Below, piece by piece: positions 1-11,874 of a stretch of DNA of 64,000 nt. The notes under the pieces were generated by a model. The model had not been told where the DNA came from and ran no database searches. It was given only the letters and a program-made list of their open reading frames with translations. A program made the translations under genes and the position numbers. Every line of letters starts with the position of its first letter. Within the stretch, counting starts at the first letter, position 1. The stretch comes from Arthonia radiata (taxonomy: Eukaryota > Ascomycota > Arthoniomycetes > Arthoniales > Arthoniaceae), in assembly GCA_002989075.1 (NCBI GenBank), contig PSQN01000010.1, positions 682,001-746,000 of the forward strand, written 5' to 3'.

Positions 1-1468
1 ACAGAGCCGCCGGAACATACACGCTTGTCACTCTGTACAGGTGCGCAGATGTAGAAGCACGAGTATGCGGCAGTGAGACACGATGATTGGGCAAACCCTG
101 TCTTCATGTGATCCCAGCTCCAGAAAGACCGGGCGATTCGCTTCACAGCTCAAGCTATGCGTAGAGCTGTTACGAAGAGCGCTTGGAAAGCTCTTACGAT
201 GCGAATCATGGTTGAGAGCTCCAGAGAGCAGCTTTGAGTCCCCTCGAGACGCTGAACGAAATGTTTGGGATGCTGTGTCTGACCGCAGACAATCGATAAA
301 GAGTTCCGCGTTATCGGGACCCGTGTGGGACTGACCCAGTAATCTTGAGGCGCGCCTGTCCGCGCTTGGGGGCTCTCGCGGGGAGTGCACGAATGAAAGT
401 TGCCTTCTGGTCCGGATGGGACCTTGATGACGACGAAGATGGATCTGCAGAATAATAGCATGCTCCTCATCAGTAGGGATAGCCTGACCCCGGACGACGA
501 AGTGGACAAGTTGCCATCAGTCTGCTATCCTACGTCGCATTCGTCTCACCTCTTCTGTTGGTCTTTTTGCACTCCCAACGTCGTAATAATAATGTCTATT
601 CTCGGTAACTGCTGCCTTGATCTCAACCGGGTCGCGTGGGTGTATGTCACTTGGTAGCTTTAACGGAAGAGTGTGGAGGCTTGACACTTGAGTTTTGACG
701 AGTTGCATAGCGGTGCTTGGTGGTGGGATCGGGGATTGGTGGAAGCATCCCACCCAAGACTCGTGTGCGTGGGTCGAGTCAGTGGCGGCGGCGCTGATCC
801 TGATGGGTTGTTGTGGCCAGGGCCGAGGAGGGTCGTAGCCAATGAGAGCTTCGAAGAGAGAGACTGCACGCTACTGCAGCGCCGGGTCTCTCAGCACGGA
901 GCACTAAGCTCACTAACGCAGCGAGTAGCGGCACATCTCGTCTGGTCGCAGCCCGTGCGTCTTCTTTATCCATCGCCCGCGCTGCGCAGTTCTCTCACAC
1001 ACCTGGTCTGTTCTCTCGCTCTCTTCATCCAGTCTGGCGACCATCGTTTTCTTTGCCCGTCCTCTTTCTTATACACCACCCCTCTCCTCCACTTTCGTTT
1101 ACTGGTCTTTGGAAGAGACCTCGACAATCACTTTTTCTTTTTCGTTTGACAGACGCTGACATAGTCAACATCACTTTCCTTTCAATACTGAAACAACCCA
1201 CCTGAGGATTGACCATCACGTCAACCACTCATTCATTCCTTCCACACCACCCAATACTATACACTTACTATTACCTGCTACATAATCCTGACATCAACGT
1301 CAAATGTGCTATTAGCAAACGCGACACCTGTCAATTGCAAACTAAATAATCCTGAACAAACAAACCCGATCGGAAACGCGAAGTCTATCTTTGGTATGCT
1401 CGGCAACGTGCATTCCATACAACAAACACACGCTGACCTCATGGGGCAGATCTATAATTCGTTGCACA
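1..1468. other. Upstream region and long leader of the Msn2-like gene
   Basis: I find no convincing gene here. Open frames on both strands are short, overlapping and often lack an ATG. From about 960 the plus strand becomes rich in C and T (runs of tctctc, ctctcc), which is typical of fungal promoters and transcription starts. The part from about 1040 to 1468 is probably 5' untranslated leader of the zinc-finger gene. It carries upstream ATGs, including a three-codon frame at 1304-1315. Confidence 0.6.
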
Positions 1469-1518
1469 ATGGAAGCTACATACCAAGCTCCCTTTTACTA
1501 CTACCAGCCCGAGGCTGA
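1396..1518 (+). promoter_or_regulatory. Upstream ORF overlapping the start of the Msn2-like gene
   Basis: An ATG at 1396 opens a 40-codon frame ending in TGA at 1516-1518. It overlaps the proposed main start at 1469 in a different frame. A ribosome using it would pass the main ATG, so it could lower translation of the regulator. This holds only if the leader is unspliced: GTATGC at 1395 could also be an intron donor, and removing an intron there would destroy the upstream frame. Confidence 0.4.
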
Positions 1519-3193
1519 ACAGCAACGACAGCAATACCCACCGCAAATTGCCGTCGCTCCTCAGGCCATGCCATCTAATGTACAATATACCCAACAACAA
1601 CACGCTGCCTTCTTCCAGACTCAGCCAGTCTATCAGCATCTCATGCCGACACCGCTTGCGTCTCCACAGCCGATCCACCACCGACCAACCATCTTCATCG
1701 AGAAGCAAGGTCCGCGCCTTCACGCGCTGGACACTGAATGCAGCCCCGCGACGCCAGCACTGTCTGCGTCAGGCAGCTCAGCCAGCAGCCCGCCATCATC
1801 CGTCGGCTTTTTGCCCACGCCAGTCAATGGCTGCTGCACACCAGCTCCCGATAGCCTGCCGGGTGTCAAGCAGGGATGTGAGGTTGAGGTCTTTTCTGAG
1901 ATCCTTGCGGGTAGCGACTTCCCCCGGTCGTGTTCACCACCCTTGACGCCAAGTAAGTTCCCCTTCGTCCCTTCGAACGCAAACATTTGTGCGATGAAAT
2001 TCAGTGTTGTTCGGGCGCGTCTTGAAGGAATGTGGCACTAACGCGTTTCACCGCCAGTTTACGTCAACCCCTCGCTCAAGAACGAAGCTCTCCATCTTCC
2101 TCTTCTTACACACTTCAACGCCGCTTTCACTCCATCTCCATCACCGTTGCCTAGGTCGGCTGTGTCTGAGTCTGACGATGATTTCTGTGATCCTCGCGCC
2201 TTAAGTGTTGAGTCTCCAACTCTTGTTCTACCCACCCAGGTCAACTCTGCCACATCAATCCTCACCAAGCACAGGGCAGTCCTGTCTGAGCACAAGATCA
2301 TCTCACCCGCGGAGTTTCTGAGCACTGACGGCCTCAACAACTTCGAGGCACTCTTTGAGCACGAGGCTGAAGAACAAGTGCCCATCGCCGGCTTCGCTCC
2401 CACCGACAACGCGGTATTCGTCGGCAACAAGCGCCAACGCACCGATCTAGTTCAATTCCCCAACGAAGACGAAAGCTTCTTTAGTGAGGACTCCTTCAGC
2501 GAGAGCGACGACGAGCACCTGGCCTCCACCTGGTTCTTGAACTCGTCAGACCTGGAAAATTCCTTCTGCTCTGACATGTCCACGGTGTGCTCGCGGCCCG
2601 AGAGCCAGCACTTCGACTCTGACATGAACCAGTCGACTCAGCACATGTCCGGTCAGTACCAGCAGACCAGCAATGACTGCGAGGACGCCGACGGTCAGAA
2701 TTTCGACACTAATAGCATGAACGGTGGCGACGCCTCCGACCCAAGCAATATTAATCGCCGTGGACGCAAGCAGTCATTGACCGAGGACCCTTCCAAGACG
2801 TTCGTCTGCCACCTGTGCAACCGTCGTTTCCGCCGTCAAGAACACCTCAAGCGTCACTACCGCTCACTCCACACTCAAGATAAGCCCTTCAAGTGCCAGG
2901 AGTGCGGCAAGCAGTTCTCTCGAAGCGACAATCTTTCACAGCACCAGCGCACCCACGGCAGCGGCTCATTCCCGTTGGCCGTCATGGACGCCTCGCAGAT
3001 GCCCACAGACATGTCGATGGCGCACATGCACCACTCAGATTCCGAGGGTGAGCGCATGACCCAAGTCATCCTACAGACTGCCGCCACAGTGATGGCGCCC
3101 ATGTCCGACGGCTCCTCATCCGACATGTCTGACTCCATGAGCAACTCTTCCAAGAAGGGCGGCAACAAGCGCAAGCGCGACGAGCAGCACTGA
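1469..3193 (+). CDS. C2H2 zinc-finger stress regulator, Msn2/Seb1 type
   Basis: Two exons, 1469-1952 and 2058-3193, give 539 residues. The intron has donor GTAAGT, a CTAAC branch site near 2037 and acceptor GCCAG. A tempting AG at 2153 breaks the frame. The N-terminus is rich in Q, P and Y (MEATYQAP). Acidic and Ser-rich stretches occupy the middle. Two C2H2 fingers lie at about 410-463: the first is CX2CX12HX4H (CHLC, HYRSLH), the second CX2CX12HX3H (CQEC, HQRTH). The C-terminus ends in a basic [11 protein letters not shown] tail. The finger pair matches the Msn2/Msn4/Seb1 family, which binds AGGGG stress-response elements and enters the nucleus under stress. The family is known; the stress role here is inference. 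The start is chosen because the frame is open and family-like from there. Confidence 0.85.
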
Positions 3194-4335
3194 GCGCTCC
3201 CATCTCATGCCGGTATGACGAGACGATCAACGACGGCGGCCTATGTACCAAGGGCATTAGTGCAACGCCCTGGCCGTTCAAAAGCTACTAAGCTTCATTT
3301 GTACAATTTTTGCCAACACCAGTCGGACCGCTCCACACGGAAAGATGGCGAGGGGAGACGCTTTTGATTTGAGTTTTGATAATGCCTGGGACGCCGATCT
3401 ATACAAGACGAGGGGAGGACCAAGCAAGTACTCAGTATACTTTTATTGTAATAATTGACCGACAGGCCTCGTGGCAGGCGCTGGAGTTTCGTTTCTGCTG
3501 TTCTGGTCGATGGACCGGTAGTAAAGCTGGGAGTTTGAGCAGGTGTTTGTACGATGGGTGAAAACTTCTTGTCAACGTGACACCGGTATGGGCACATATA
3601 GCTGACCGCTGAGCGGGATGCTGTGGACGTCCCTCGGGGTCGTCGCTCGCGCTGTACTATTAGATTTGTAAAACGCGAGTTTGACTTCATCTTCTTCTTG
3701 CCTTGATTGCCCTTCTTCGTATCCCTTCGGACGGTGACCTTTTCTCAGCGTGGTTACGCAGCTGGCTACGACAGGCGACCTGAGATCAAAGCCAGTACCG
3801 CACACCATCACGGCCTCCGAAACTCTTCATCGTCCACCCCACTCGAATTGGAGCTGGCCATCATCGCCCACAAGTCTTTGCGTTCACAGAGTCGTTTAGC
3901 AGCACACACCCCGCAAACGGGAGCATTACTGCTCAGATACGCTTTCCTAACGGTGCAGGACTTCGCCTTTGATTCACTGGGCAATCACCGTCGTTGTCGA
4001 CGTTATGCAGCGTACACCGATATGCTCGTTGGAGGGAATACTATACATGAGGTCTGAGCTTGAGTCTACTTTACTCTGCGTGCGACTGTGAGAGGGAACA
4101 AATACCAAGAGCGGACATCGTCGTCGACGACGAGCGTACAGGAAAGAAAAGAGGATCATTCAACTTGTAATGCACTCATCTCGCTTTCTCTAGGTCTGCT
4201 GCGTATAAAAAACCGCATACCGTCCGCAGCGCCAGACGCCATGCTATCCAATTCCCTTTCTCCTCGTGCACTCATACCCACATCACACTGCCACACTCTC
4301 ACAACGCCCTCCCCATCCCAACTCCCATACCTCAC
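3194..4335. other. Convergent intergenic region
   Basis: This lies between the 3' ends of the Msn2-like gene and MCM7. I see only short frames with no recognisable motif. The longest (plus strand, 3707-4057) lacks an ATG start and family features. Probably 3' untranslated sequence of both genes. Confidence 0.5.
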
Positions 4336-6744
4336 CTACTCACTCTCCTCCCCCTGCTCCACAAACACCAGCCTTGTCCCCCCAGCAGCAGTCTGCCACA
4401 CATCCAACAAACTATACTCCTCCACCGCCGCATCCAACTGCACCTGCGTAAACCCCCTCGCCAACACCCGCTCCCCCACCCTCCGCATGCTCAACTCCCC
4501 TGACGTCCCATCGCCCGCCGCCGCGGCCCCACTCGCCGCCATCCCCCGTATCAAATGGTAGATCTTAGAACTCGCCGTCTCGTCTGCCCCCTGTCCTGCT
4601 CTCCCACCCTCGTACAACGACGACTTCGACACCTCCATCAGCCGCAGCGCCTCATCCACATCATCCGTCACCACCTCCTCCGCGAACCGCAGCCGTGCCA
4701 GCGCCTGCGCCAACCGGATGACGCCAAGCAGCGTCCGCGGCGTCGTGTGCGCGAACTGCCGCTTCGAGGCCTCGTCCCGCTTCTGCTGCGCGCGCATGCG
4801 GACGTACGCGCCTACTAGATACTCCGACACAGACTGCGGCACCGTCGGCCGAAACGAGCGGGCGCGCGCAACCCACTGCCGTACCTCATGCGGGCTGAAG
4901 ATCAACCCCTCCTGCTCGGGGTGCCGAGAGTACATATGCACGTGCGTGACGTGCCTTGCCAAATCCTCGTCCGCGTCCCGATCTGGCGCGTCGAGGATAA
5001 GAAAGAGGACGTCGAAGCGACTCAGCAGGGCCGCGGGGAGGTTGATGTTCTCGAGCGGTGAGACGCGGGGGTTATACCTGCCATACAGGGGATTCGCGGC
5101 GGAGAGGATAGCGGTGCGCGCGTTGAGGGTCGTGGTGATGCCGGCTTTGGAGATGGAGATGGTCTGCTGTTCCATGACCTCGTGGATGGCGGTGCGGTCG
5201 GACTCGTCCATTTTGTCGAATTCGTCGATGCAGCAGAGGCCGTTGTCTGCGAGGACTAATGCGCCGCCTTCCAGCACCATTTCGTCGGTGACGGGGTCGC
5301 GCATCACGGCTGCGGTGAGGCCGACGCCGCTGCTGCCGCGGCCGGTGGTGTAGACGCCGCGCGGGGCGACCTTGGTGATGTACTTCAGTAACTGTGATTT
5401 GGCCACGCCGGGGTCGCCCATGAGGCAGATGTTGATGTCGCCGCGGATGCGCAGGCCGTCTTTCATTTCCTTGGTGACGCCGCCGATGAGCTGGAGGAGG
5501 AGGGCTTTCTTCACGTCGAGGTGGCCGTAGATCTCCGGGGCGATGGAGCGCGCGAGATACTCGTAGAGCTGGCCGGAGCGGGAGAGCTCGTCCATGCGGG
5601 AGACGGTGGGCGCGGCCAGGACCATGTCGTCGTATTGTTTCTTGTGCAGGCGGATGTGCTGGGCTTCGAGGTAGGTGTCGGTGAGGAGGCCGGCGCGGAT
5701 GGCTTTGAAGCCGGTGTAGGGGATTGGCAGGAAGATGCCGGAGATGTCCATCACGTCGCCTGGGTTGATTTGGCGGACTAGACCGCCGTAGCAGTGCACT
5801 GTGAGCATGCGCGGGATGTGGCCGACGGGGACTTGGTCCGCCATTTCTTGGATCTTGATCTCTTGGAAGGGGGAGAACTTTGAGGCGCGCGCGACGGGTT
5901 CTAGAGTGCCTTTCGTGTTGTTGTTCTTGCAGTCTTCGGAGGGGCAGAGGACGAGCGGCGTGAAAGTGCGGGTCGTGATGGGTTGGAAAACCTGGTTGCC
6001 GCAGCGGTCGCAAGCATAGGCATTAACGGTGACGGCGGGCTTGACATCCGAGGCGCGCGTGCAGATGCCACGGACGGTGATGAGGTGGCCGAGCTGGTCG
6101 CCTTTGACGGCGCGGATCGCCAATGGCTTGTCTGGGGAGGAGTACTCGGACGAGGGATTGGTAGGCGGCTTGAAGGAGAGTTCGTAACGGCGCATCAGCT
6201 CCGGCGGGAACAGCATGTCGGGGTTGGAGTCTGCGGGGAGTGTGCCCTCGTCGAGGTTGTGTTGTGTGTATTCTGTGACATTGCGCCGTGCTTCGAGGAG
6301 AATGTCAAGGACGTCAGATTTGAAGGTCACGTCGGTGGACGGCTCAGGGAGGAGCTTGTCAATTGCGCGCGAGAAGATGTCGATGTAGTGTTTGGCGTTT
6401 TTTTGGATGGAGGAGACGAGGTTTTGGTTGAGGCCTTCTTGCGCTTGTTCCCACTCGTCGAGGTCGTCGAGGTCGATGTAAATATGGTCTCGTTTGCGAT
6501 CTGCGACATCTTGGAGAAGATCCATATACTTGTGCTTCGGATCTCGCCGTCCTCTTTGGTTGTTGCCATTGCCGTCTACTACATCGTCCATGAAGTCGTA
6601 TTCGTCGCTGGTGCCATCACCGTCAAGATGTAATTGGTTGAGCTCATCTGATACTGCCGTGGTCTTGTATGAGGCGACAAAGTCTTGGAAAGCGGCTTGC
6701 TGCTCTTCGTATATTACCGGAGGTTTGTATGTGAGGAGGGCCAT
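4336..6744 (-). CDS. MCM7: DNA replication licensing factor Mcm7
   Basis: A single exon encodes 802 residues, the usual length of fungal Mcm7. Mcm7 is one subunit of the Mcm2-7 replicative helicase loaded at origins. The N-terminal domain carries a zinc-binding set (CDRCG at about 245-248, CPSEDC at about 267-272). The AAA+ core has Walker A GDPGVAKS (443-450), Walker B CCIDEFD (504-510), a sensor region with NPLYGRYNP and the arginine finger SRFD (about 575). The stretches ITVRGICTRASDVKPAV and QEIKIQEMADQVPVGHIPR are typical of Mcm7 rather than of other MCMs. The C-terminus has a winged-helix-like tail. It is divergent from PEX1, with MCB and E2F-like sites 175-195 bp upstream. The start is the first in-frame ATG with a family-like N-terminus. 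Confidence 0.95.
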   Translation of the reverse strand: MALLTYKPPVIYEEQQAAFQDFVASYKTTAVSDELNQLHLDGDGTSDEYDFMDDVVDGNGNNQRGRRDPKHKYMDLLQDVADRKRDHIYIDLDDLDEWEQAQEGLNQNLVSSIQKNAKHYIDIFSRAIDKLLPEPSTDVTFKSDVLDILLEARRNVTEYTQHNLDEGTLPADSNPDMLFPPELMRRYELSFKPPTNPSSEYSSPDKPLAIRAVKGDQLGHLITVRGICTRASDVKPAVTVNAYACDRCGNQVFQPITTRTFTPLVLCPSEDCKNNNTKGTLEPVARASKFSPFQEIKIQEMADQVPVGHIPRMLTVHCYGGLVRQINPGDVMDISGIFLPIPYTGFKAIRAGLLTDTYLEAQHIRLHKKQYDDMVLAAPTVSRMDELSRSGQLYEYLARSIAPEIYGHLDVKKALLLQLIGGVTKEMKDGLRIRGDINICLMGDPGVAKSQLLKYITKVAPRGVYTTGRGSSGVGLTAAVMRDPVTDEMVLEGGALVLADNGLCCIDEFDKMDESDRTAIHEVMEQQTISISKAGITTTLNARTAILSAANPLYGRYNPRVSPLENINLPAALLSRFDVLFLILDAPDRDADEDLARHVTHVHMYSRHPEQEGLIFSPHEVRQWVARARSFRPTVPQSVSEYLVGAYVRMRAQQKRDEASKRQFAHTTPRTLLGVIRLAQALARLRFAEEVVTDDVDEALRLMEVSKSSLYEGGRAGQGADETASSKIYHLIRGMAASGAAAAGDGTSGELSMRRVGERVLARGFTQVQLDAAVEEYSLLDVWQTAAGGTRLVFVEQGEESE

Positions 6745-7305
6745 TGCGGCTGGCGTCTAGGACGCTGAGTTTGTCCTGATCTCGGCGCAAAACTTACACA
6801 AAAGACGGCCTTGTTGTTTACTGAACTTCGGTACAATACACCGTCTGGACGAGTGTCGGGTTGGGCTGAACTCGGAACACTTCACGAGAAGAGCAATGGC
6901 AGTGGAATGAAAGGTTCAGCGCCAAAGGAGAACGCGTCGCAAAGCGCGTCAATGTCGCGGTCGCGTAGATGAGGCGCAGCATCTCAATATGTGGAACCTC
7001 ACTGTTCACAATCCCCACCTCTCTGTCTTTCAGGGGCGTCTAAGCCCCCTGAAAACGCCCACCCTGCGCAGCTGAAGCCCGGAAATCCAGTCATTTAGGG
7101 GACTCCAGACCCCGCTGTGCCCAGTAGAGGTATCCTCGAGCACCTCGGCTCGCACAAGGGCTTTTGCCGCTCGACGCTCGACTCTGGCGTCAATAATGTT
7201 AGATCATTCCACGAACGCGCCATCGTTATTGTCGACTACCGGACTCACCTTTCTCCTGCAGCATGCGAAGGACGCAAGTATCCTCTTTACCAAGCGACAG
7301 AAGGC
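6745..7305. promoter_or_regulatory. MCM7/PEX1 divergent promoter region with an inverted repeat
   Basis: This 561-bp segment separates the start codons of two divergent genes. Besides the cell-cycle sites reported separately, it holds an inverted repeat: the arm TCAGGGGC at 7030-7037 and the arm GCCCCCTGA at 7044-7052, with six bases between and one extra base in the right arm. It could be a hairpin in the PEX1 leader or a dimeric protein site; nothing decides between these. Confidence 0.5.
6919..6937 (-). promoter_or_regulatory. E2F-like site and MCB box upstream of MCM7
   Basis: On the minus strand, reading toward MCM7, TTTGGCGC (6926-6919) fits the E2F consensus TTTSSCGC. The palindrome ACGCGT lies at 6932-6937 and is the MluI cell-cycle box bound by the MBF complex (Mbp1-Swi6) in yeasts. 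Both lie 175-195 bp upstream of the MCM7 ATG. MCM genes are classic G1/S targets of this system, so control by an MBF-like factor is a reasonable inference. Confidence 0.5.
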
Positions 7306-10300
7306 ATGCCTCCAGCAAAGCGCAGCCCAGCGTTTGGCGCTGACGTCTCCTTCAACCCAGAGCTGCGCAACTGTCTCGTGAGTATCCCGGGACCGCTTGC
7401 AAACGCCATTGGAGACCGAGCAGATGTCAAGATTCAACATGTCGTGGTCGAGGTCGCGTGGAACTCTCCGGCATCCGGCCAGAATGCGAAACCTCGACGA
7501 AAGATTGTGGGTGCTGGATGGACTGGCATGCCTAGTACAAAACAGCAGAGCGCTGCAATCGACAGTAGAGGCAAGCCCGGGAAAGCACCTGAGGTACTGG
7601 AAATCGACCCGACCTTTGCACGAATCAATGGCATGGACAATGGACAGAGGGTGCGTCGCCTCTTGCTGGTGTGGCTTCACCAAGCGCTGATTGACCCGTA
7701 GTAGGTTGAGCTTTTGATCCATACAGACCCGCCCAAAGCGCATACTGTGCAGATAGAGCCTGCAACTACCGCGGACTGGGAGAGTATGTCACCCTCATTC
7801 AGCGTAAGTGACCATGTCACTGATGCGTAACAGTGATCGAGCTGCACTCCGAATTCCTGGAGACGCACTTCCTATCTCAAGTCCGCGCATTGCCAAACCC
7901 CGACTTCAAGCCATCCGGCAACGATCCGCCCTCCTCGCATCCGTTGGTCCTTCGCCTGTCCCCTACGTCAACCGCAAACGTCTATGTGAAGTCCTTGAAG
8001 CTCGACACCGAAACTTCAAAACCGACTCGGCATGTACGGATAGAAGGCAGCGATTGTGAAGTCCACGTTGCGCCGAAGCCGCGACAGAAAGTACAGACCG
8101 AAGAGCACAGCGCACAATCTTTGGACGGCCAAAGTGGCACAGGAAGCACGAAGACTCGATCGGCAAAGCCTGAGCCTCGACCAGCTGCTTTTCTGAGAGG
8201 AGTGTCGAGAGACGTTGCCAGTGACTGGTTTGACGATGAAGAAGACAATGAGAAAGATGAGGGGTTGAGGGTTTGGGTGGATTGGAGTGTCATGTCCTCC
8301 AAAGACTTGCGAGGTTTCACTTGGGTTTGGGTGTCCATCGCTCGGCCAGCGGGACTGCAGGGCAGTATTGAAGAAAGTGCAGAGGCTATCAAGCCCGCTT
8401 CGAGGGTCGTTGCACAGCTTCTCGCTTGGGAAGATGCACCTAGCCCTCAAATGGCCGCCGCATCATTGCAATTGTGCGCAACATTGGACGCCAAGAACAT
8501 GGCTGGAGAGACTCTGAGAATCGAAGCGGCGCCTCCACAGGTATCAAGATCAGTGGTGAGGTCGCTCAAGGTGTACCCTTTTGCGGGCGGTACCGATCGT
8601 CAGAAAGATGGATTTCGTTTTGGCAGCAAACTTCGCGCAGATCAGCAAGAAGCAGCACAGAGGCTATTAACGATATATTATAGTAGCACAGGACGAGGAC
8701 GTTTGTTGTTCCAAGGACCCATTACGGATGGCATGCTCTTATTGCCCTACGGCGACGACAAGGGCCCCGAATCATGGCCGGGAGGTATCGTCAAGTTTCA
8801 TCCTCCTCCAGGACCGCCCGTTGACGGCTTGAAGACTACACGGGGGTGGCTTTTAGGGTCTGACAGAAAGCTAGTCGCGTCCACGTCAACGGAGTCTTCA
8901 AAAACTGCTCCGTCGGATCGTCGACTGAACGTGGAACTCTCCCCTGATATGATAAATCCGTCCGGGCCATCTGCTAAATGGGCAATGGGCGAGCAGATAC
9001 CCACTCAGCGACCACTTATGGTTGGTGTGGACGACACCATCGAACAAGTCCAGTCTCACGTAAGGCGCTCGTCTTCTATGCTCCTCACTGGAGGTCACGG
9101 CGCTGGCAAGACGACTATGGCACAGCTGACCGCTCATGACACTCAACGAGAGCTACTCGCTCACGTCACCTACTTTTCCTGCCAGTCCCTTGTGACCGAG
9201 GAAACCCGCATCAACACAATCAAGGACACTATATCGCGACTGTTTGCGCTCGCAGCCTGGAGCGCCCGCTTAGGAGGACAGTCGCTCGTTATCCTCGACG
9301 ACCTTGACACCCTCTGCCCAGCAGAGAACGAACTCGAGATCGGCAACGAGAACAGCCGCAACCGGCACGTGAGCCAGATCGTCCAAAGCGTAGTCCGCCA
9401 GCACTGCTCACTGGACTCGCGCGTCTGCCTGCTCGCAACCGCACAATCTAAAGAAGCCTTGCACAACATCATCGTCGGCGGCCACGTCGTTCGCGAAGTC
9501 ATCCACCTCCACGCCCCAGACAAGGACCAGCGTCGCAAAGTCCTTGAAGCCTTTGCCGCCCAAGACGCCTCCGCAAGCCAGATCGTGAACGGTAACGACG
9601 AGCACCACATCGACTACCTCGAAATTGCTGGCCGCACGGATGGCTACATGCCCGGCGATCTCAAAGTCCTCGTCTCGCGCGCTCGCTCCGAGGCGCTCAT
9701 CCGCACCATCAACTCCAGCACGACCTCGACTCCAAACCTCACGCCCGAAGACTTCACAAACGCCCTCAAAGGCTTCACTCCCACCTCACTCCGCAACGTC
9801 ACCCTGCAACACAGCTCCACAACCTTCACTTCAATCGGCGGCCTCACTGACACTCGCCGCACTCTTCTCGAAACTCTACAATATCCTACCCTTTACGCCC
9901 CGATCTTCGCGAAATGCCCCTTACGGTTACGGAGCGGATTACTTCTTTACGGTTTCCCCGGTTGCGGTAAGACGCTGCTTGCATCAGCAGTGGCCGGGGA
10001 GTGCGGCCTCAATTTCATTTCGGTCAAGGGACCTGAGATACTGAACAAATACATCGGTGCTTCCGAAAAGAGTGTCCGGGATCTGTTCGAGCGCGCCCAG
10101 GCGGCTAGGCCTTGCGTGTTGTTCTTCGACGAATTCGACAGTGTGGCGCCGAAGCGTGGGCACGATAGTACGGGCGTGACGGATCGGGTTGTCAATCAAC
10201 TGCTGACGCAAATGGACGGCGCTGAGGGACTGAGCGGGGTGTATGTGCTTGCAGCTACTTCGCGGCCTGATCTGATCGACCCTGCGCTGCTGAGGCCAGG

Positions 10301-10961
10301 GCGTCTGGACAAGAGTCTGCTTTGTGAGATGCCGAGTCTGAGCGATCGCGAGGACATTGTGAGAGCACTAAGCGGGAACTTGAGGATGGGCGATGATGCC
10401 AGGAGCAGGCTTGGAGAGGTAGCGAAGCAGACAGAGGGGTATACCGGCGCGGATCTGCAGGCCGTGGTGTATAATGCGCATTTGGAGGCTATTCATGATC
10501 TGCTTGGGGACGGGGAAGGCCACAGGGGCTCGCGGCCAGGCGGTGGGTCTATGAAAGCAGAGGGCGGCAAAACAGCAATCCCGGATTTCACCTACTTCCA
10601 CGCTGGAGAGACAGACGGCCCTACCTCAGGCGCGCAGAAAGCCAGAGAGCGAGCGGAGATTGCACAACAACTGCGGGATCATAAGTTAGCGCAGCAAAAA
10701 GCACGAGCGGCGCGGCGGGACTCTCAAGTCGAAGAGTCCGGCATAGAGGAGCAGGAAGAGAATAAACAGAGCGAGAGCAAAGAGCCAACGATCCATTGGG
10801 TGCATCTGAAGCGGGCGCTGGGGCAGACGAGGCCGAGTATTTCGTCAGAGGAGGTGCGGAGGCTAGATAGGATTTACACAGAGTTTGTGGCGAGCAGAAA
10901 TGGGGAGATGCCGAGTGGGCAGGGAGGGAGTGAGATTGGGGGACGGAGCAGTTTGATGTAG
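7306..10961 (+). CDS. PEX1: Peroxisomal AAA ATPase Pex1
   Basis: Three exons, 7306-7650, 7705-7783 and 7834-10961, give 1183 residues. Exon 2 supplies VELLIHTDPPKAHTVQIEP and a codon split by the second intron rebuilds DWEMIELH, the family's N-terminal fold. Pex1 pairs with Pex6 to extract the ubiquitinated receptor Pex5 from the peroxisome membrane. Residues 1-170 form the adaptor-binding N-domain. The D1 ATPase has Walker A GGHGAGKT (about 561-568) and Walker B VILDDLD (about 627-633), with Asp in place of the catalytic Glu. The D2 ATPase is fully conserved: GFPGCGKT (about 848-855), LFFDEFD (about 904-910) and the arginine pair in LLRPGR. A charged tail follows. The longer open frame upstream of 7306 is ignored because family similarity begins at MPPAKRSP. 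Confidence 0.93.
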
Positions 10962-11874
10962 GCGGAGTACTTGGTGATGCGCGGCTTCGCTGTGGAATTC
11001 ATTGAAGTCGTCCTGTTCATCCTATCTCTCATCTTGTGATCGTCCCGCTACGCTTCATATATATCGCCGCAAAGAGATGGTAGGTGGTGTAGTGCTATGA
11101 AAGCCTTCGTTGATGTTAGTCAAGACTGCTGGAAGTTGGCGTTGCTGTTGATTAGCGTCGGTCGAAAACGGCGTCCTGAAGACTTGTAGTGCTTGACAGC
11201 ATCAAGTACAATGGAACAATGTCTGTCGTAGCGTTGTTGTTGAGCAGACCTCGTCGTCGTCGTTGTTGACTATTCTAGTGCTAGTTGCAAGAGACGCGCG
11301 GCCCGTCAGCCCCGAATCTGCAGCCCTATCCCCGAGCCGGCCAGCCTCCACATTTGCGATCAGCGACAATGCGATACCAAGCTTTCTCTAACAGCTCCCA
11401 CCGTCTTGGCATGAACGGCAATACGCACCTCTATCTTTCGTCATCTGTTCGACATCGCAATGGGCACGCGCGAAGCTCTCACGCCAGCATCTCTCACTAG
11501 ATAAGACTATGGCTACTTTCTACCAGGCCGCGTCATTTACAGGAGTCTAATTGGAGAGCGCGGAGCTTGAAACCACGGTTGTCAGCTGTGCCGAACTTCC
11601 TCCTCCGCCACACCTTTCCTCTTCAGCTGTCCTGCCATCACACCATCCTCACCGGCCTGGCTCGCTCTTCTCCTCGCCTTCGCCCTCCCTCGTTGTTTCC
11701 ACATGTTCCGTCCTCCTCGCCCATCCTCTGCCTGTTCTCCTAGCGTCGGATTCCTATTACTTTTCACCCCACCTACAGTGATCACGAAGCCGAGAACCTG
11801 AGACGCAAACATTGATCCCCACTTAAGCAGCAAATCGTGAAGCCTTCTATTTTGGTTATCTCAAGCATTTCCCA
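10962..11874. other. Intergenic region between PEX1 and the C2-domain gene
   Basis: No gene is supported. The final 300 bases are rich in C and T (CCTCCTCCGCC, CTCTTCTCCTCG at about 11600-11720), as expected for the promoter and leader of the downstream gene. Short frames here have no ATG or no recognisable content. Confidence 0.5.

Noticed and set aside
7117-7305. N-terminal extension of PEX1 in the open frame upstream of 7306
   Set aside because: No ATG in that part of the frame, and family similarity begins only at the ATG at 7306.
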